Made by a program: the position numbers and the translations under genes. The notes under the pieces are model-generated. The model searched no databases, was not told where the DNA came from, and worked only from the letters and a program-made list of their open reading frames with translations. From Lactiplantibacillus brownii (lineage in GTDB: Bacteria > Bacillota > Bacilli > Lactobacillales > Lactobacillaceae): 64,000 bases of DNA. Position 1 is the stretch's first letter; every line of letters starts with the position of its first letter. Location of the stretch: contig NZ_JAVCWF010000001.1 of the NCBI RefSeq assembly GCF_031085375.1, positions 744,001 to 808,000 of the forward strand, written 5' to 3'. Below are positions 48,521-56,953 of the stretch, piece by piece.

Positions 48521-48569
48521 GTACCATTAGGTTGAAACATCGTACCATCATTGGTACAAATCGTACCAT
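48521..48569. promoter_or_regulatory. Cluster of GTACCA half-sites (candidate RpiR operator)
   Basis: GTACCA occurs at 48521, 48542 and 48564, and TGGTAC at 48552. The middle pair forms the palindrome GTACCA-TCAT-TGGTAC (48542-48557). The cluster lies between the rpiR-type gene and the HAD-GH1 genes. A single TGGTAC is also found at 49404 upstream of the regulator. Confidence 0.5.
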
Positions 48570-48571
48570 CT

Positions 48572-49315
48572 TTAGTGATGCGGTAATTGTGCCTGATGGC
48601 GGATCGTGCGTGCCAGTGCTTCAACAATCGTCATTGCGGGGAGTTGGCTGGTCAGATCGTAGTGACCATGAATCCGTTGTTCCGTCGTATGGTACGTGAG
48701 CGCATAAGTACTGAGCATGGCAATTGGACTGTCACGATGACCGGTAATACTAATTAAGGTCGTTGCGGGATCATTTTGAAATTGCCGCAGCATGCCTAAC
48801 ACTTCTGCGGCTTGCCCAGAAACTGAAAGGGTGATCAAGACGTTCTTCTGAGTTTGTTTCAGCTGAGGAATTAAAGGGTAATAAGGGTCCGTTACCGGAA
48901 AGCTGTTGACTCCCAGTGTTGACGTTAAGCGGCTAGCGTATTCAGCAACGTTACCTGAAGAACCGGTCCCAGTGAAGACGACATTATTAGCGGTAAGCAC
49001 CGTTTGGGCGACTAAATCGAGGGTCCGTTGCAAGGTACTGGGAAACGTTTCTGCACTGAGCAATTGCACGCCATTTTCCAAACTAGGCGTGGCTTCTAAG
49101 GATTGTTTGTGGAACGCTACTTTGAATTCAGGAAAACTACTGTAACCCATTTTGCGGATGAAGCGCATGACGGATGAATTGGAAACATGGGCCCCTGCCG
49201 CCAGATCACGAACATGCATAAAGGGGATGCCTGATTCGTGTGCCAAGATATATTCATAGATTGCGACATCAACGCCGACGAGGGTCTTGGCGTCGTTATA
49301 ACCGAAAAATGCCAT
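48572..49315 (-). CDS. RpiR-family transcriptional regulator
   Basis: A 247-residue regulator: N-terminal HTH (MHVRDLAAGAHVSNSSVMRFIRKMGYSSFPEFK) and C-terminal SIS domain (FTGTGSSGNVAEYASRL and a LSVSGQAAEVL segment) that binds phosphosugars. AAAGGAG precedes the ATG. Same strand and upstream of the HAD phosphatase and 6-phospho-beta-glucosidase, so it is their likely regulator, probably through the GTACCA cluster. Confidence 0.92.
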   Translation of the reverse strand: MAFFGYNDAKTLVGVDVAIYEYILAHESGIPFMHVRDLAAGAHVSNSSVMRFIRKMGYSSFPEFKVAFHKQSLEATPSLENGVQLLSAETFPSTLQRTLDLVAQTVLTANNVVFTGTGSSGNVAEYASRLTSTLGVNSFPVTDPYYPLIPQLKQTQKNVLITLSVSGQAAEVLGMLRQFQNDPATTLISITGHRDSPIAMLSTYALTYHTTEQRIHGHYDLTSQLPAMTIVEALARTIRHQAQLPHH

Positions 49316-49333
49316 GTCAAAAAAACTCCTTTA

Positions 49334-49347
49334 GTAAAGCGATTACA
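49334..49347. promoter_or_regulatory. cre-like site upstream of rpiR
   Basis: GTAAAGCGATTACA matches the cre consensus at 12 of 14 positions and lies between a TATACT -10-like element and the rpiR start. Confidence 0.45.
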
Positions 49348-49436
49348 TTAAGTATACGACATGGATAGCTTGCGTGGAAAGGGATTATGTTGGTGAGAAT
49401 CACTGGTACGATAGTTCAGCAATTTTGGCGAAAAAA

Positions 49437-49611
49437 AAGCCTGAGACAAAACCCCAGACTCTTGTTGGTATTCCTAATATTTATAGCCGAAACGTGGAAT
49501 AAAAGGCTTTGATGCAACCGAGCTACGAAAGTCAAACGATTGAAAATACCAATCATTCGACTTTCTAGGCTATGCTCGGTAGCAAACCGCCTTTTGTCCC
49601 ACTCTCTCGTG
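49437..49611 (+). repeat. Type C palindromic element, copy 1
   Basis: A 175-bp element beginning CTGAGACAAAACCCCAG and ending in TTTTGTCCCACTC. A long central hairpin is formed by GAAAGTCAAACGATTG and CAATCATTCGACTTTC. It is almost identical to 53878-54050 and related to 63003-63165 on the other strand. Confidence 0.9.
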
Positions 49612-49619
49612 AACGGTTG

Positions 49620-49781
49620 TTAATGTTTAAAGAAATTACAATAGATGCCTTCACAGGCTTCCAAGAACATGCCAATGGCCATCAAGTACATCGCGGCCAT
49701 GTTGTGCATTGAAAAGACTAAAAAGAGTAGAACTGCGTATAAAATCAAAAAGAAAACGGCGCTAAACTTTGAACTTGCCAT
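49620..49781 (-). CDS. Small membrane protein, 53 residues
   Basis: The minus-strand ATG at 49781 has GGGGGTGG upstream and opens a 53-residue frame ending in TAA at 49620. The middle (FSAVFFLILYAVLLFLVFSM) is a clear transmembrane helix, followed by a second, Met/Ala-rich hydrophobic stretch and a Cys-containing tail. Codons look normal for the organism. No family is recognised. It stands alone between the C repeat and the purine permease gene. Confidence 0.6.
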   Translation of the reverse strand: MASSKFSAVFFLILYAVLLFLVFSMHNMAAMYLMAIGMFLEACEGIYCNFFKH

Positions 49782-49889
49782 TCATGCCACCCCCAAAGTA
49801 GTTTAATGATAATCCACATGTAACCACTTACAGTTTAACGCTATCGTCACCTATTTAAAACTGACATCAAATTTGGTGGAAAAATAGAT

Positions 49890-49964
49890 AGTGTTCGGAT
49901 ATTGCTTTTAATGACGACAGATGATATGATAATGACTGTCATAAATAAAGAAAACACGAACATT
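49890..49964 (+). promoter_or_regulatory. Permease promoter with two PurBox-like sites
   Basis: TTGCTT (49902-49907), 17-bp spacer and TATGAT (49925-49930) form a promoter. On the minus strand, 49903-49890 matches the PurR box consensus AWWWCCGAACWWT at 12 of 13 positions, and on the plus strand AAACACGAACATT at 49952-49964 matches at 11 of 13. One overlaps -35 and one lies downstream of the start, so purine control of the permease through PurR is plausible. Confidence 0.5.
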
Positions 49965-50008
49965 TACAAATGTGCATTTTCTGTTATTTCAATTATCTGG
50001 AGGGAATC

Positions 50009-51316
50009 ATGACTAAAATAGCGGCATATTTTAATTTCTCAGAATTAAAAACTAACTTACGGACGGAAACGTTAGCTGGACTAACGACCTTTGTTTCCAT
50101 GGCTTACATCTTGTTCGTTAACCCTAGCGTTTTAGGCGCTTCGGGGATGAGTCAGGGCGCTGTCTTTACTGCCACGGCACTCGCATCAGCTTTAGGTTGT
50201 TTGTTAATGGGGCTAGTGGCCAAGTATCCAATTGCCATTGCACCTGGATTAGGTGTCAATGCTTTCTTCACATATTCCGTAGTAATTGGAATGGGCGTGA
50301 AGTGGCAAACCGCTTTAGCGGGTGTCTTTGTTGCTTCCATCATTTTCATGATCATCACACTCTTTAAGTTACGTGAGATGATTATCGATGCTATTCCGCG
50401 GGATATGAAATTAGCCATTTCTGCTGGGATTGGGTTCTTCATCGCCTTTATCGGACTGCGTGGCGGTGGTTTAATCGTTGCGAACAAATCAACGGTCGTT
50501 AGCTTAGGCCCATTGAATGTCGGGACAACTTGGTTGACTATCTTTGGGTTGTTAGTGACGTTGGTCTTGATGAGTCGCAAAGTTCCCGGTGGTATTTTTA
50601 TCGGGATGGTTTTAACGTCAATCTTAGGTTTGGCGACTGGGTTGATCAAGATGCCAGCACATTGGGTTTCAGCCGCGCCATCGCTAAAACCAACGTTTGG
50701 TGTCGCCATTGCGCATGTCGGTGACATTAACAGTGTCCAATTAGTGATTGTCGTTTTAACTTTCTTGTTAGTGACCTTCTTCGATACCGCCGGGACATTG
50801 GTTGGTTTGGCCGAACAAGCTGGTTTCATGAAAAATAACAAAATGCCGCGAGTGGGGAAAGCTTTGATGGCTGACTCAACGTCGATGTTAGTGGGATCTG
50901 TTTTAGGGACTTCACCAACGTCAGCTTATGTTGAATCATCCGCTGGGATTGCGGTTGGTGGTCGTTCTGGATTTAGTGCCGTCGTGACGGGCTTCCTATT
51001 TATCTTAGGGCTGTTCTTCTCACCATTATTAAACGTGGTGACCGAACAAGTGACGGCGCCAGCATTGATTATTGTTGGGGTCTTGATGGCTGAATCATTG
51101 AAAGAAATTCACTGGGAACGTTTTGAAATTGCTGTTCCAGCATTCTTGACAATGATTGGAATGCCGTTGACTTACAGTATCTCCGATGGGATTGCCCTAG
51201 GGTTTATCTCGTATGTTGTCACGATGGTTGCGACTAAGCATGCTAAAGAAGTTCATCCATTAATGTATGTGTTGTTCTTCGTTTTCGTCATCTTCCTTTG
51301 GATCTTAAACATTTAA
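50009..51316 (+). CDS. NCS2 purine permease (adenine/guanine/hypoxanthine type)
   Basis: A 435-residue transporter with about 12-14 helices. TLAGLTTFVSMAYILFVNPSVL and APGLGVNAFFTYSVV are hallmarks of the AzgA/PbuG subgroup, and the DTAGTLVGLAEQAGF segment belongs to the substrate site. ATG 50009 follows TGGAGGG; the upstream extension from 49970 is rejected. No purine riboswitch is visible, and PurBox-like sites instead suggest PurR control. Confidence 0.93.
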   Translation: MTKIAAYFNFSELKTNLRTETLAGLTTFVSMAYILFVNPSVLGASGMSQGAVFTATALASALGCLLMGLVAKYPIAIAPGLGVNAFFTYSVVIGMGVKWQTALAGVFVASIIFMIITLFKLREMIIDAIPRDMKLAISAGIGFFIAFIGLRGGGLIVANKSTVVSLGPLNVGTTWLTIFGLLVTLVLMSRKVPGGIFIGMVLTSILGLATGLIKMPAHWVSAAPSLKPTFGVAIAHVGDINSVQLVIVVLTFLLVTFFDTAGTLVGLAEQAGFMKNNKMPRVGKALMADSTSMLVGSVLGTSPTSAYVESSAGIAVGGRSGFSAVVTGFLFILGLFFSPLLNVVTEQVTAPALIIVGVLMAESLKEIHWERFEIAVPAFLTMIGMPLTYSISDGIALGFISYVVTMVATKHAKEVHPLMYVLFFVFVIFLWILNI

Positions 51317-51366
51317 CAAAAAAATAGCGGCTCAGCATTGGTTTTTGACCTAATGTTGAGCCGCTT
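51317..51366. terminator. Bidirectional terminator
   Basis: AGCGGCTCAGCATT (51326-51339) pairs with AATGTTGAGCCGCT (one G-T pair). A strong T-tract is on the minus strand. Confidence 0.85.
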
Positions 51367-51391
51367 TAGTTTGTCTTGAAGTAATTTGGGG

Positions 51392-51982
51392 TTATATCGT
51401 GAAATCACGTAAAATGGCTTGTCGTTGCGCGAGGGTTTTCTTTTCAACTTGAGCAAAGTTGTGCCATTTGAAATGCCATAGTCGCGTTTTAATAAATGTC
51501 CCACGGAAGAGCATTTTTGCTAAAGGGGCGCCGAACAATAAGCGGTAAGCCCAGTTGGGTGTGCTCATCGTCGTAATAATCTCGATTCTGGGTTGTTTGA
51601 CCAGCTTAGTTTGCATAGATTTTGGGTCATAACATTGCCCTTTAGCGTAAACTTTATCCAGGAAGCCCTTGGTCATGGCCGGCATCACTTCCCACCAAAC
51701 TGGAAACATGAAGATAATTCGATCAGCGGCTAGTAGCCGTTGTTGATAGTCCGCAACTTGTGCGTTGAGCGGTTGGCCTTTGCGCCAAGTGGTTAAATCG
51801 GTCGCGGACATGACGGGATCAAAATTATCGGCGTGCAGGTCGATCAAATCAATGGTGTCACCAGCTTGTTCTAGCTTGGTGAGGGTGGCTTGTAGCAAGG
51901 CGGCCAAAAATGAACGATGGTGGGGGACATTGTTACCAGCAGCTGCGGTATAAGGATGGTCAAAGATAATTAAGGTTTTCAT
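51392..51982 (-). CDS. NAD(P)H-dependent flavodoxin-like oxidoreductase
   Basis: A 196-residue quinone-reductase/YwrO-type flavoprotein. FDHPYTAAAGN is the FMN-phosphate loop and IIFMFPVWWEVMPAMTKGFLDKV the second flavin loop. It reduces quinones or similar electrophiles with two electrons. It is divergent from a Crp/Fnr-type regulator with 100 bp between their starts, a typical regulator-target pair. Confidence 0.9.
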   Translation of the reverse strand: MKTLIIFDHPYTAAAGNNVPHHRSFLAALLQATLTKLEQAGDTIDLIDLHADNFDPVMSATDLTTWRKGQPLNAQVADYQQRLLAADRIIFMFPVWWEVMPAMTKGFLDKVYAKGQCYDPKSMQTKLVKQPRIEIITTMSTPNWAYRLLFGAPLAKMLFRGTFIKTRLWHFKWHNFAQVEKKTLAQRQAILRDFTI

Positions 51983-52082
51983 GAGTCAAGACTTCTTTCG
52001 TTAGTTAATAATGGTAGTATAGTGACAATAAACTAACGCGGCATTAACATATGTTAAGTCGGTTGCAAAAAGGTGGTTGACC

Positions 52083-52655
52083 ATGGTTTTAACAGACTAT
52101 TTAGCCCAGCAGTTTCCAGTCATCAGTGATCATTGGGCGACTTTGGAAAAGCGATTTACAGCCAAAAAAGTGACAGCCGGGACGACTTTATTAACAGAAG
52201 GAGCCATTGCCACTAACTTATATTTTATTGTGAGTGGGGCGGCACGTTTGAGTCATAGCAGTGAAAATCGTGAGATCACGTTGCAATTTTTCTTTGAAAA
52301 CCAGGTAGTCGCATCGTTTGAAAGCTTTTATTTGGCCCAACCAAGTGGCTTTGCGCTAACTTGTTTTGAAGATAGTGACTTATTGGTGCTGAGTCGCACG
52401 GATTTTGATTGGCTGCGGCAGACTTATCCAGCGATTGAACCGGAAATTACACGATTTGTGTGTGACCGCTTCATTACTTATCGCAATATTTTCTTTGATC
52501 AATTACAACACTCACCGGTTGAACGCTACCAAAATTTGGTGATGAATACGCCAGAGATTTTGGACCGCGTGCCGTTGCACTTAGTAGCGTCTTATTTGGG
52601 GATAACGCCAGTTTCACTGAGTCGGATTCGAACACGGTTGCAACAAAAAAGTTGA
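52083..52655 (+). CDS. Crp/Fnr-family transcriptional regulator
   Basis: A 190-residue protein: cyclic-nucleotide-binding-like fold (GAIATNLYFIVSGAARL to VASFESFY, residues 40-85) and a C-terminal HTH (HLVASYLGITPVSLSRIRTRL). The absence of Fnr-type N-terminal cysteines argues against an Fe-S oxygen sensor. ATG 52083 lies 6 nt after AAGGTGG; TTG 52077 would touch the ribosome site and is rejected. Probably controls the divergent oxidoreductase. Confidence 0.88.
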   Translation: MVLTDYLAQQFPVISDHWATLEKRFTAKKVTAGTTLLTEGAIATNLYFIVSGAARLSHSSENREITLQFFFENQVVASFESFYLAQPSGFALTCFEDSDLLVLSRTDFDWLRQTYPAIEPEITRFVCDRFITYRNIFFDQLQHSPVERYQNLVMNTPEILDRVPLHLVASYLGITPVSLSRIRTRLQQKS

Positions 52656-52681
52656 GTCGATTAATCTCGGCTCAACTTTTT
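52645..52681. terminator. Bidirectional terminator overlapping the crp-type stop codon
   Basis: AAAAAGTTGAGTCG pairs with CGGCTCAACTTTTT (one G-T pair) between convergent genes. Confidence 0.85.
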
Positions 52682-52687
52682 CTGTTT

Positions 52688-53413
52688 TTAGCTATCTTGA
52701 CGGGTCGCAGCAATGTCTACTTCGCGGATATTGACTTCTTGCGGCATGTCGTACATAAATTTGACCGTTTCAGCCACATGTTTAGGGTCTAATGTGATCC
52801 CACCCATCGTTTGTTTCCAAGCTTCATATTCCGTTAAGGCATGGTCATCGGTGACGTGCGTCAACAAGTTGGTTTCGGCAGCGCCGGGGGCGACTAACAT
52901 GATACGGACATTCTTGGCCGCAACTTCTTGACGGATGGTTTCGGTGAGACCGTGCACGCCAAACTTGCTTGCAACATAAGCTGCATGATTTTGAAAGGCT
53001 TTGAAACCAGCGATAGAAGAAACGTTGATGATCGTCCCATGTTCACGTTTAGTCATTTGTGGCAAGACGAGTTGGATGCCATTCAAGACGCCCATGACAT
53101 TGGTATCGAGCATCGTTTGCCATTCGATTGGCGATTGTTGCCAAACGTTACCGAGCAGCATCACGCCGGCATTGTTGATCAACAAATCGGTTGGGCCATA
53201 GACGGCTTCGGCCGCATTAATGGCGGTACGAAGCTCCTCTTGGTCAGTGACATCAGCGTGTTTGATCATGATATCGCCGCTAAGGTTCAAAGCAGCAATT
53301 TTGTCGGTATTGCGTCCGAGTAATAATAGGGGATGTTGGTCAGCATTAAAAATCTTGGCCATTTCAGCCCCAAAGCCGGAACTTGCACCGGTAATAACGA
53401 TTAATGATTTCAT
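52688..53413 (-). CDS. Short-chain dehydrogenase/reductase
   Basis: A 241-residue classical SDR. The cofactor loop is TGASSGFGAEMA (residues 7-18), the NNAG motif lies near 80, and the catalytic Ser and YVASK near 138-155. Substrate unknown. AAGGAAG precedes the ATG. It is divergent from an HxlR-type regulator, which likely controls it. Confidence 0.92.
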   Translation of the reverse strand: MKSLIVITGASSGFGAEMAKIFNADQHPLLLLGRNTDKIAALNLSGDIMIKHADVTDQEELRTAINAAEAVYGPTDLLINNAGVMLLGNVWQQSPIEWQTMLDTNVMGVLNGIQLVLPQMTKREHGTIINVSSIAGFKAFQNHAAYVASKFGVHGLTETIRQEVAAKNVRIMLVAPGAAETNLLTHVTDDHALTEYEAWKQTMGGITLDPKHVAETVKFMYDMPQEVNIREVDIAATRQDS

Positions 53414-53534
53414 TTGAATAAAACTTCCTTTTTAATTAATTTTCTGATTTGACGACTACGAAATATTAGTATAGTCTAAATTGGCAATTTGCCTAGTACG
53501 CACTTTTTGGTAACTGGGTGTGGAGGAATTAATA

Positions 53535-53870
53535 ATGTATGCAAATGAATTTGATGCGACGATGCAAATGATTCGTGGTAAATGGAAAATCTTGATCTTG
53601 TATGAGTTGGCTGATGGTGATGGCCGCTTTAATCAGCTGCAACGTACGTTGAGTGTGACACATAAAATTTTGGCGGAGCAATTGCAACAGTTGATGACGG
53701 ATGGCTTGGTGCAACGGCATGATTTTCATGAACAACCGTTACATGTGGCATACCAATTGTCGCAAAAAGGGCAATCTATGATACCCGTGCTAGATACGAT
53801 TTGTGATTGGGGCTTAGCCCATGTGGACCGTGATCAATTGACCAGTGTGTTATGTGATGAAACTGAATAG
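53535..53870 (+). CDS. HxlR-family transcriptional regulator
   Basis: A 111-residue winged-helix protein with the family pattern IRGKWKILILYEL, RFNQLQRTLSVTHKILAEQLQQL and HDFHEQPLHVAYQLS. ATG 53535 follows GGAGG by 8 nt. The only cysteines are near the C-terminal half, unlike cysteine-sensing HxlR/HypR members with an N-terminal Cys. Likely regulates the divergent SDR gene. Confidence 0.9.
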   Translation: MYANEFDATMQMIRGKWKILILYELADGDGRFNQLQRTLSVTHKILAEQLQQLMTDGLVQRHDFHEQPLHVAYQLSQKGQSMIPVLDTICDWGLAHVDRDQLTSVLCDETE

Positions 53871-53877
53871 TACGAGG

Positions 53878-54050
53878 GCCTGGGACAAAACCCCAGACTC
53901 ATTTTGGTATTCCTAATATTTATAGCCGAAACGTGGAACAAAAGGCTGCGACCTCCGCTTAGCTACGAAAGTCGAACGATTGAAAATGCCAATCATTCGA
54001 CTTTCTAGGCTATGCTCGGTAGCAAACCGCCTTTTGTTCCACTCTCTTGT
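53878..54050 (+). repeat. Type C palindromic element, copy 2
   Basis: Near-identical to copy 1. Its outer arms GTGGAACAAAAGGC and GCCTTTTGTTCCAC pair perfectly, and the central stem GAAAGTCGAACGATTG/CAATCATTCGACTTTC is nearly perfect. Confidence 0.92.
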
Positions 54051-54056
54051 TTAAAT

Positions 54057-54830
54057 TTATGCCTGTAATTGTTTTTCAATATTAAGATGACGTGTCTGCC
54101 AATAGACAAAAGCGGCTACAATTAGAAATATAACGGCAAATATAAGTGTCAAGCCTAGTGCAATTCCGTTAGGCGAACTCAAATTACTTCGAGTATGCGT
54201 GTGGGACATGAATTGAACGATCATATTGATATCACTGAAGGCATGTAGCAAAATTGGTAGCATGAGATTTTTAGTCTTTAAGTAGACCCCGCAGAGCAAT
54301 AGCCCCGTTACAGATGCCATCATCAGTTGTGGCAAAACATAAGTCCAATTTAAACCAGTTAGATTGATTAAATGCACGCAGCCAAAAGCCAAACTGTCGA
54401 GAATAATGACCAACATGGTTTTCCCAGGCAAGGCTTTCGCTAATAATGGTAATAAAACGCCACGATAGCAATATTCTTCGGTAATGCCAATTAATAGCAC
54501 GTACCCACCATAAAATAAAATCATCGCGCTGAATGGTAATTTAGCCAGTTGTAAGGCGCTTATTATCTTTGGCACTAACAAAAATAGCGCAGCAGGTAAA
54601 CAATTGAGTAATTGTTGCCAGCCGTGTTGTGATTGCCATAATTTAATGGGCATTTTGAAAAGGTAATGATTGAGCGCCCAAATAATTACTAGAACGATTA
54701 GATCTTGCGCGATTCCCGAATAGGTGTCAGAAACGACCCGCTTGGTGATTAATGGAATAAATAGCAATAATAGTGGTACTAGGACAATTAAAATGATTGA
54801 AAATAGTGAATAACGGCGTGACTGTGACAT
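54057..54830 (-). CDS. CPBP-family intramembrane metalloprotease
   Basis: A 257-residue membrane protein with about 7-8 helices. The CPBP (Abi) motifs are EEYCYRGVLLPLL (EExxxR), FGCVHLINL (FxxxH) and HAFSDINMIVQF. Relatives in lactobacilli are associated with bacteriocin self-immunity, but no bacteriocin gene is nearby, so this is a stand-alone homologue of unknown role. The stop codon is 7 bp from the C repeat, whose hairpins may end its transcript. Confidence 0.88.
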   Translation of the reverse strand: MSQSRRYSLFSIILIVLVPLLLLFIPLITKRVVSDTYSGIAQDLIVLVIIWALNHYLFKMPIKLWQSQHGWQQLLNCLPAALFLLVPKIISALQLAKLPFSAMILFYGGYVLLIGITEEYCYRGVLLPLLAKALPGKTMLVIILDSLAFGCVHLINLTGLNWTYVLPQLMMASVTGLLLCGVYLKTKNLMLPILLHAFSDINMIVQFMSHTHTRSNLSSPNGIALGLTLIFAVIFLIVAAFVYWQTRHLNIEKQLQA

Positions 54831-54954
54831 ATGAACATCCCTAGAAGACTCAATGATTTTGACTTCAGATTAAGTTTACCACCGGGAGAACCAGACTAAT
54901 AGTGGAGATTGTGAAAAAGAACACTTTTGAAATTGGCAATTTTTTAGAATGACT

Positions 54955-54995
54955 AAAAAAAATCCCACCAGAATTAACCCTGGTAGGATTTTTGC
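54955..54995. terminator. Terminator of the peptidase gene
   Basis: AAATCCCACCAG pairs with CTGGTAGGATTT (one G-T pair), with T-runs on both strands. Confidence 0.85.
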
Positions 54996-54997
54996 AA

Positions 54998-55903
54998 TTA
55001 TTTATTAAAAGTATCTGCTTCAACATCCTTGATGAATTGTTCCAAGTGGTCGAAGTAAACGGGCGCATTATCGATCATGTGATGATGACCACCGTTTGGC
55101 GTGGTAACTAAACGTGAGTTAGGAATGTCACGAGCCATCCGACGAGCAGTGGCTAATGGCATGGTTTCATGTTCACCAAAGGTCAATAAGGTTGGCACTT
55201 TGATGTTATGGATTTGGTCACGAACGTCCCATTCCTTTAACTTACCAGTGATCACGAATTCGTTGTCGCCTTGGAAAGCATTATAAACTGGCGTTGCCGT
55301 CGTATCAATCAAGTGTGAGATAGCTTTAGGTTGTTTGCGGTCAACATAGTTGGCGTTCAACACGTCCACATATTTTTGATATTGGGGATCGTTCCAGTTG
55401 CCTTCAGCTTCTTTTTGTTTCATATAAGCAACCGCATCGGCTGGCAAGCATTCTTCACGACATTTGTTGACATTGACGACATATTCTTCAATATTGTCGA
55501 CCATGCTTGAAATGATGGCACCTTTAAGATGTTGACCATATTTCAAAGCATACATCATGACGAGCGCGCCGCCCCATGATTGACCGATTAAATAGAAGTT
55601 GTCCAAACCAAGTTTTTGACGAACTTCTTCGACTTCATCTAAGAAGTAATCATAAGTCAGATACTTTTTGGCAATTTCAGGGTCGGAATAATCGGGTTGG
55701 TCAGAATACCATGAACCAAGTTGGTCATACATGGTAACTTGAACGCCGAGGTCAGCTAGCTTTTCACCAAAGTTTTCCCAGTATTCATGATTGCCACCAG
55801 GGCCACCATGTAGACAGAGCAAGTGAATGTCGCCTTCGCCTTGTGTATTGGTCCATAAATGGTAGCCATTATCCAGCGTGAGGATCGTTGTTCCTTGTTT
55901 CAA
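54998..55903 (-). CDS. Proline iminopeptidase-like alpha/beta hydrolase
   Basis: A 301-residue S33-type serine hydrolase. The oxyanion loop is LHGGPGG (residues 31-37), the nucleophile Ser is in GQSWGG near 106-111, and Asp/Glu and His candidates lie in FGEHE and NGGHHHM. Enzymes of this type in lactobacilli release N-terminal proline from peptides. It starts at TTG behind AGGTGA. It is divergent from an RpiR-type regulator. Confidence 0.9.
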   Translation of the reverse strand: MKQGTTILTLDNGYHLWTNTQGEGDIHLLCLHGGPGGNHEYWENFGEKLADLGVQVTMYDQLGSWYSDQPDYSDPEIAKKYLTYDYFLDEVEEVRQKLGLDNFYLIGQSWGGALVMMYALKYGQHLKGAIISSMVDNIEEYVVNVNKCREECLPADAVAYMKQKEAEGNWNDPQYQKYVDVLNANYVDRKQPKAISHLIDTTATPVYNAFQGDNEFVITGKLKEWDVRDQIHNIKVPTLLTFGEHETMPLATARRMARDIPNSRLVTTPNGGHHHMIDNAPVYFDHLEQFIKDVEADTFNK

Positions 55904-56071
55904 ATGATCACCTAATTTCGATTTATTTATGCCGTCGTGGGCACATGATTGTCATTATCTTACCACTGTTAACGAGTGGGGGTCAAAAGTGGCTGTCGGT
56001 TGAAGCTAACTGGCTAAGTTTGACTTGCGATAAACCGGTCAAATCGGTACGATTAGTCCGAGGTGAACGCG

Positions 56072-56953
56072 ATGTTATTGCAAGAAAAAATGACTCAGAC
56101 TGATTTTTCACCAAATGAACAGTTGATCGTCGACTTTATGTTGACCCAACAAGATCAACTAAAAGCATACGGCACGCCACAAATTGCACAGGCAACGTAT
56201 ACCTCGCCATCGGTGATTGTGCGTGTTGCAAAGAAACTCGGGTTTAAAGGCTGGCGCGAATTGAAGGCCAGTTTTTTAGCCGAAGTGGCTTATTTGCAGA
56301 CGAACTTTCAAGGGCTAGATGCCAACCGACCATTTACCGCGCAAGATTCTGCCATGACTATTGCTGGCAAGTTGACGCAACTAAACATTGAAAGTGCGAA
56401 GGATACCTTAGCATTGATGGATCATGACACTTTGCAAAAAGCCCAGCGAATCATTACGACGCACCGGACTGTAAATTTATTTAGTTTAGCCAATCTGAAC
56501 TTTGTTGCCGAAGAGTTTGTCTATAAGTTGCGCCATATTGGGAAAGCAGCGACGGCCTTTCCAATTCAAAATATGATGTTTCAAGAAGCAGCGATGCTAA
56601 CGACGGCGGACTGTGCGATCTGTCTGTCATATTCGGGTGAGTCGGATCCATTATTTCAGGCATTAGGTCATTTGAAAACGAACCATGTGCCCCTAATCGC
56701 AATCACAAGTATTGGTGAGAATCGCTTGTCGCGACTAGCGGATGTCACGTTGCATGTGACGACGCGTGAAAAAGCCTATTCCAAAATTGGCGGCTTTTCT
56801 TCACTGACTTCAATGGCGTTAGTTTTGGACATTTTATATAGTAGTTATTTTGCCTTAGACTATGACAAAAATCTCGATTTTAAGCAACATTTAGCCCAAA
56901 TCACAGAAACTCGTCCAATCGATAATCATATTATTGATGATGACGCGGACTAA
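56072..56953 (+). CDS. RpiR-family transcriptional regulator
   Basis: A 293-residue regulator with HTH (GTPQIAQATYTSPSVIVRVAKKLGFKGWRELKAS) and SIS domain (CLSYSGESDPLFQAL). ATG 56072 follows GAGGTGA. Its stop codon overlaps the stop codon of the convergent epimerase gene by 3 bp. Ligand unknown; the divergent peptidase is not an obvious sugar gene. Confidence 0.88.
   Translation: MLLQEKMTQTDFSPNEQLIVDFMLTQQDQLKAYGTPQIAQATYTSPSVIVRVAKKLGFKGWRELKASFLAEVAYLQTNFQGLDANRPFTAQDSAMTIAGKLTQLNIESAKDTLALMDHDTLQKAQRIITTHRTVNLFSLANLNFVAEEFVYKLRHIGKAATAFPIQNMMFQEAAMLTTADCAICLSYSGESDPLFQALGHLKTNHVPLIAITSIGENRLSRLADVTLHVTTREKAYSKIGGFSSLTSMALVLDILYSSYFALDYDKNLDFKQHLAQITETRPIDNHIIDDDAD

Noticed and set aside
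49860..50008. Possible purine riboswitch before the permease gene
   Set aside because: The conserved purine-aptamer loops and stems are not present; PurBox-like sites explain regulation better.
50152..50841. A 229-residue minus-strand frame
   Set aside because: Antisense shadow of the purine permease; Lys/Pro/Thr-rich composition typical of reversed membrane-protein codons.
56950..56953. Overlapping stop codons of convergent rpiR and epimerase genes as a regulatory device
   Set aside because: Convergent overlaps of a few bases are common in compact genomes; nothing else suggests regulation.
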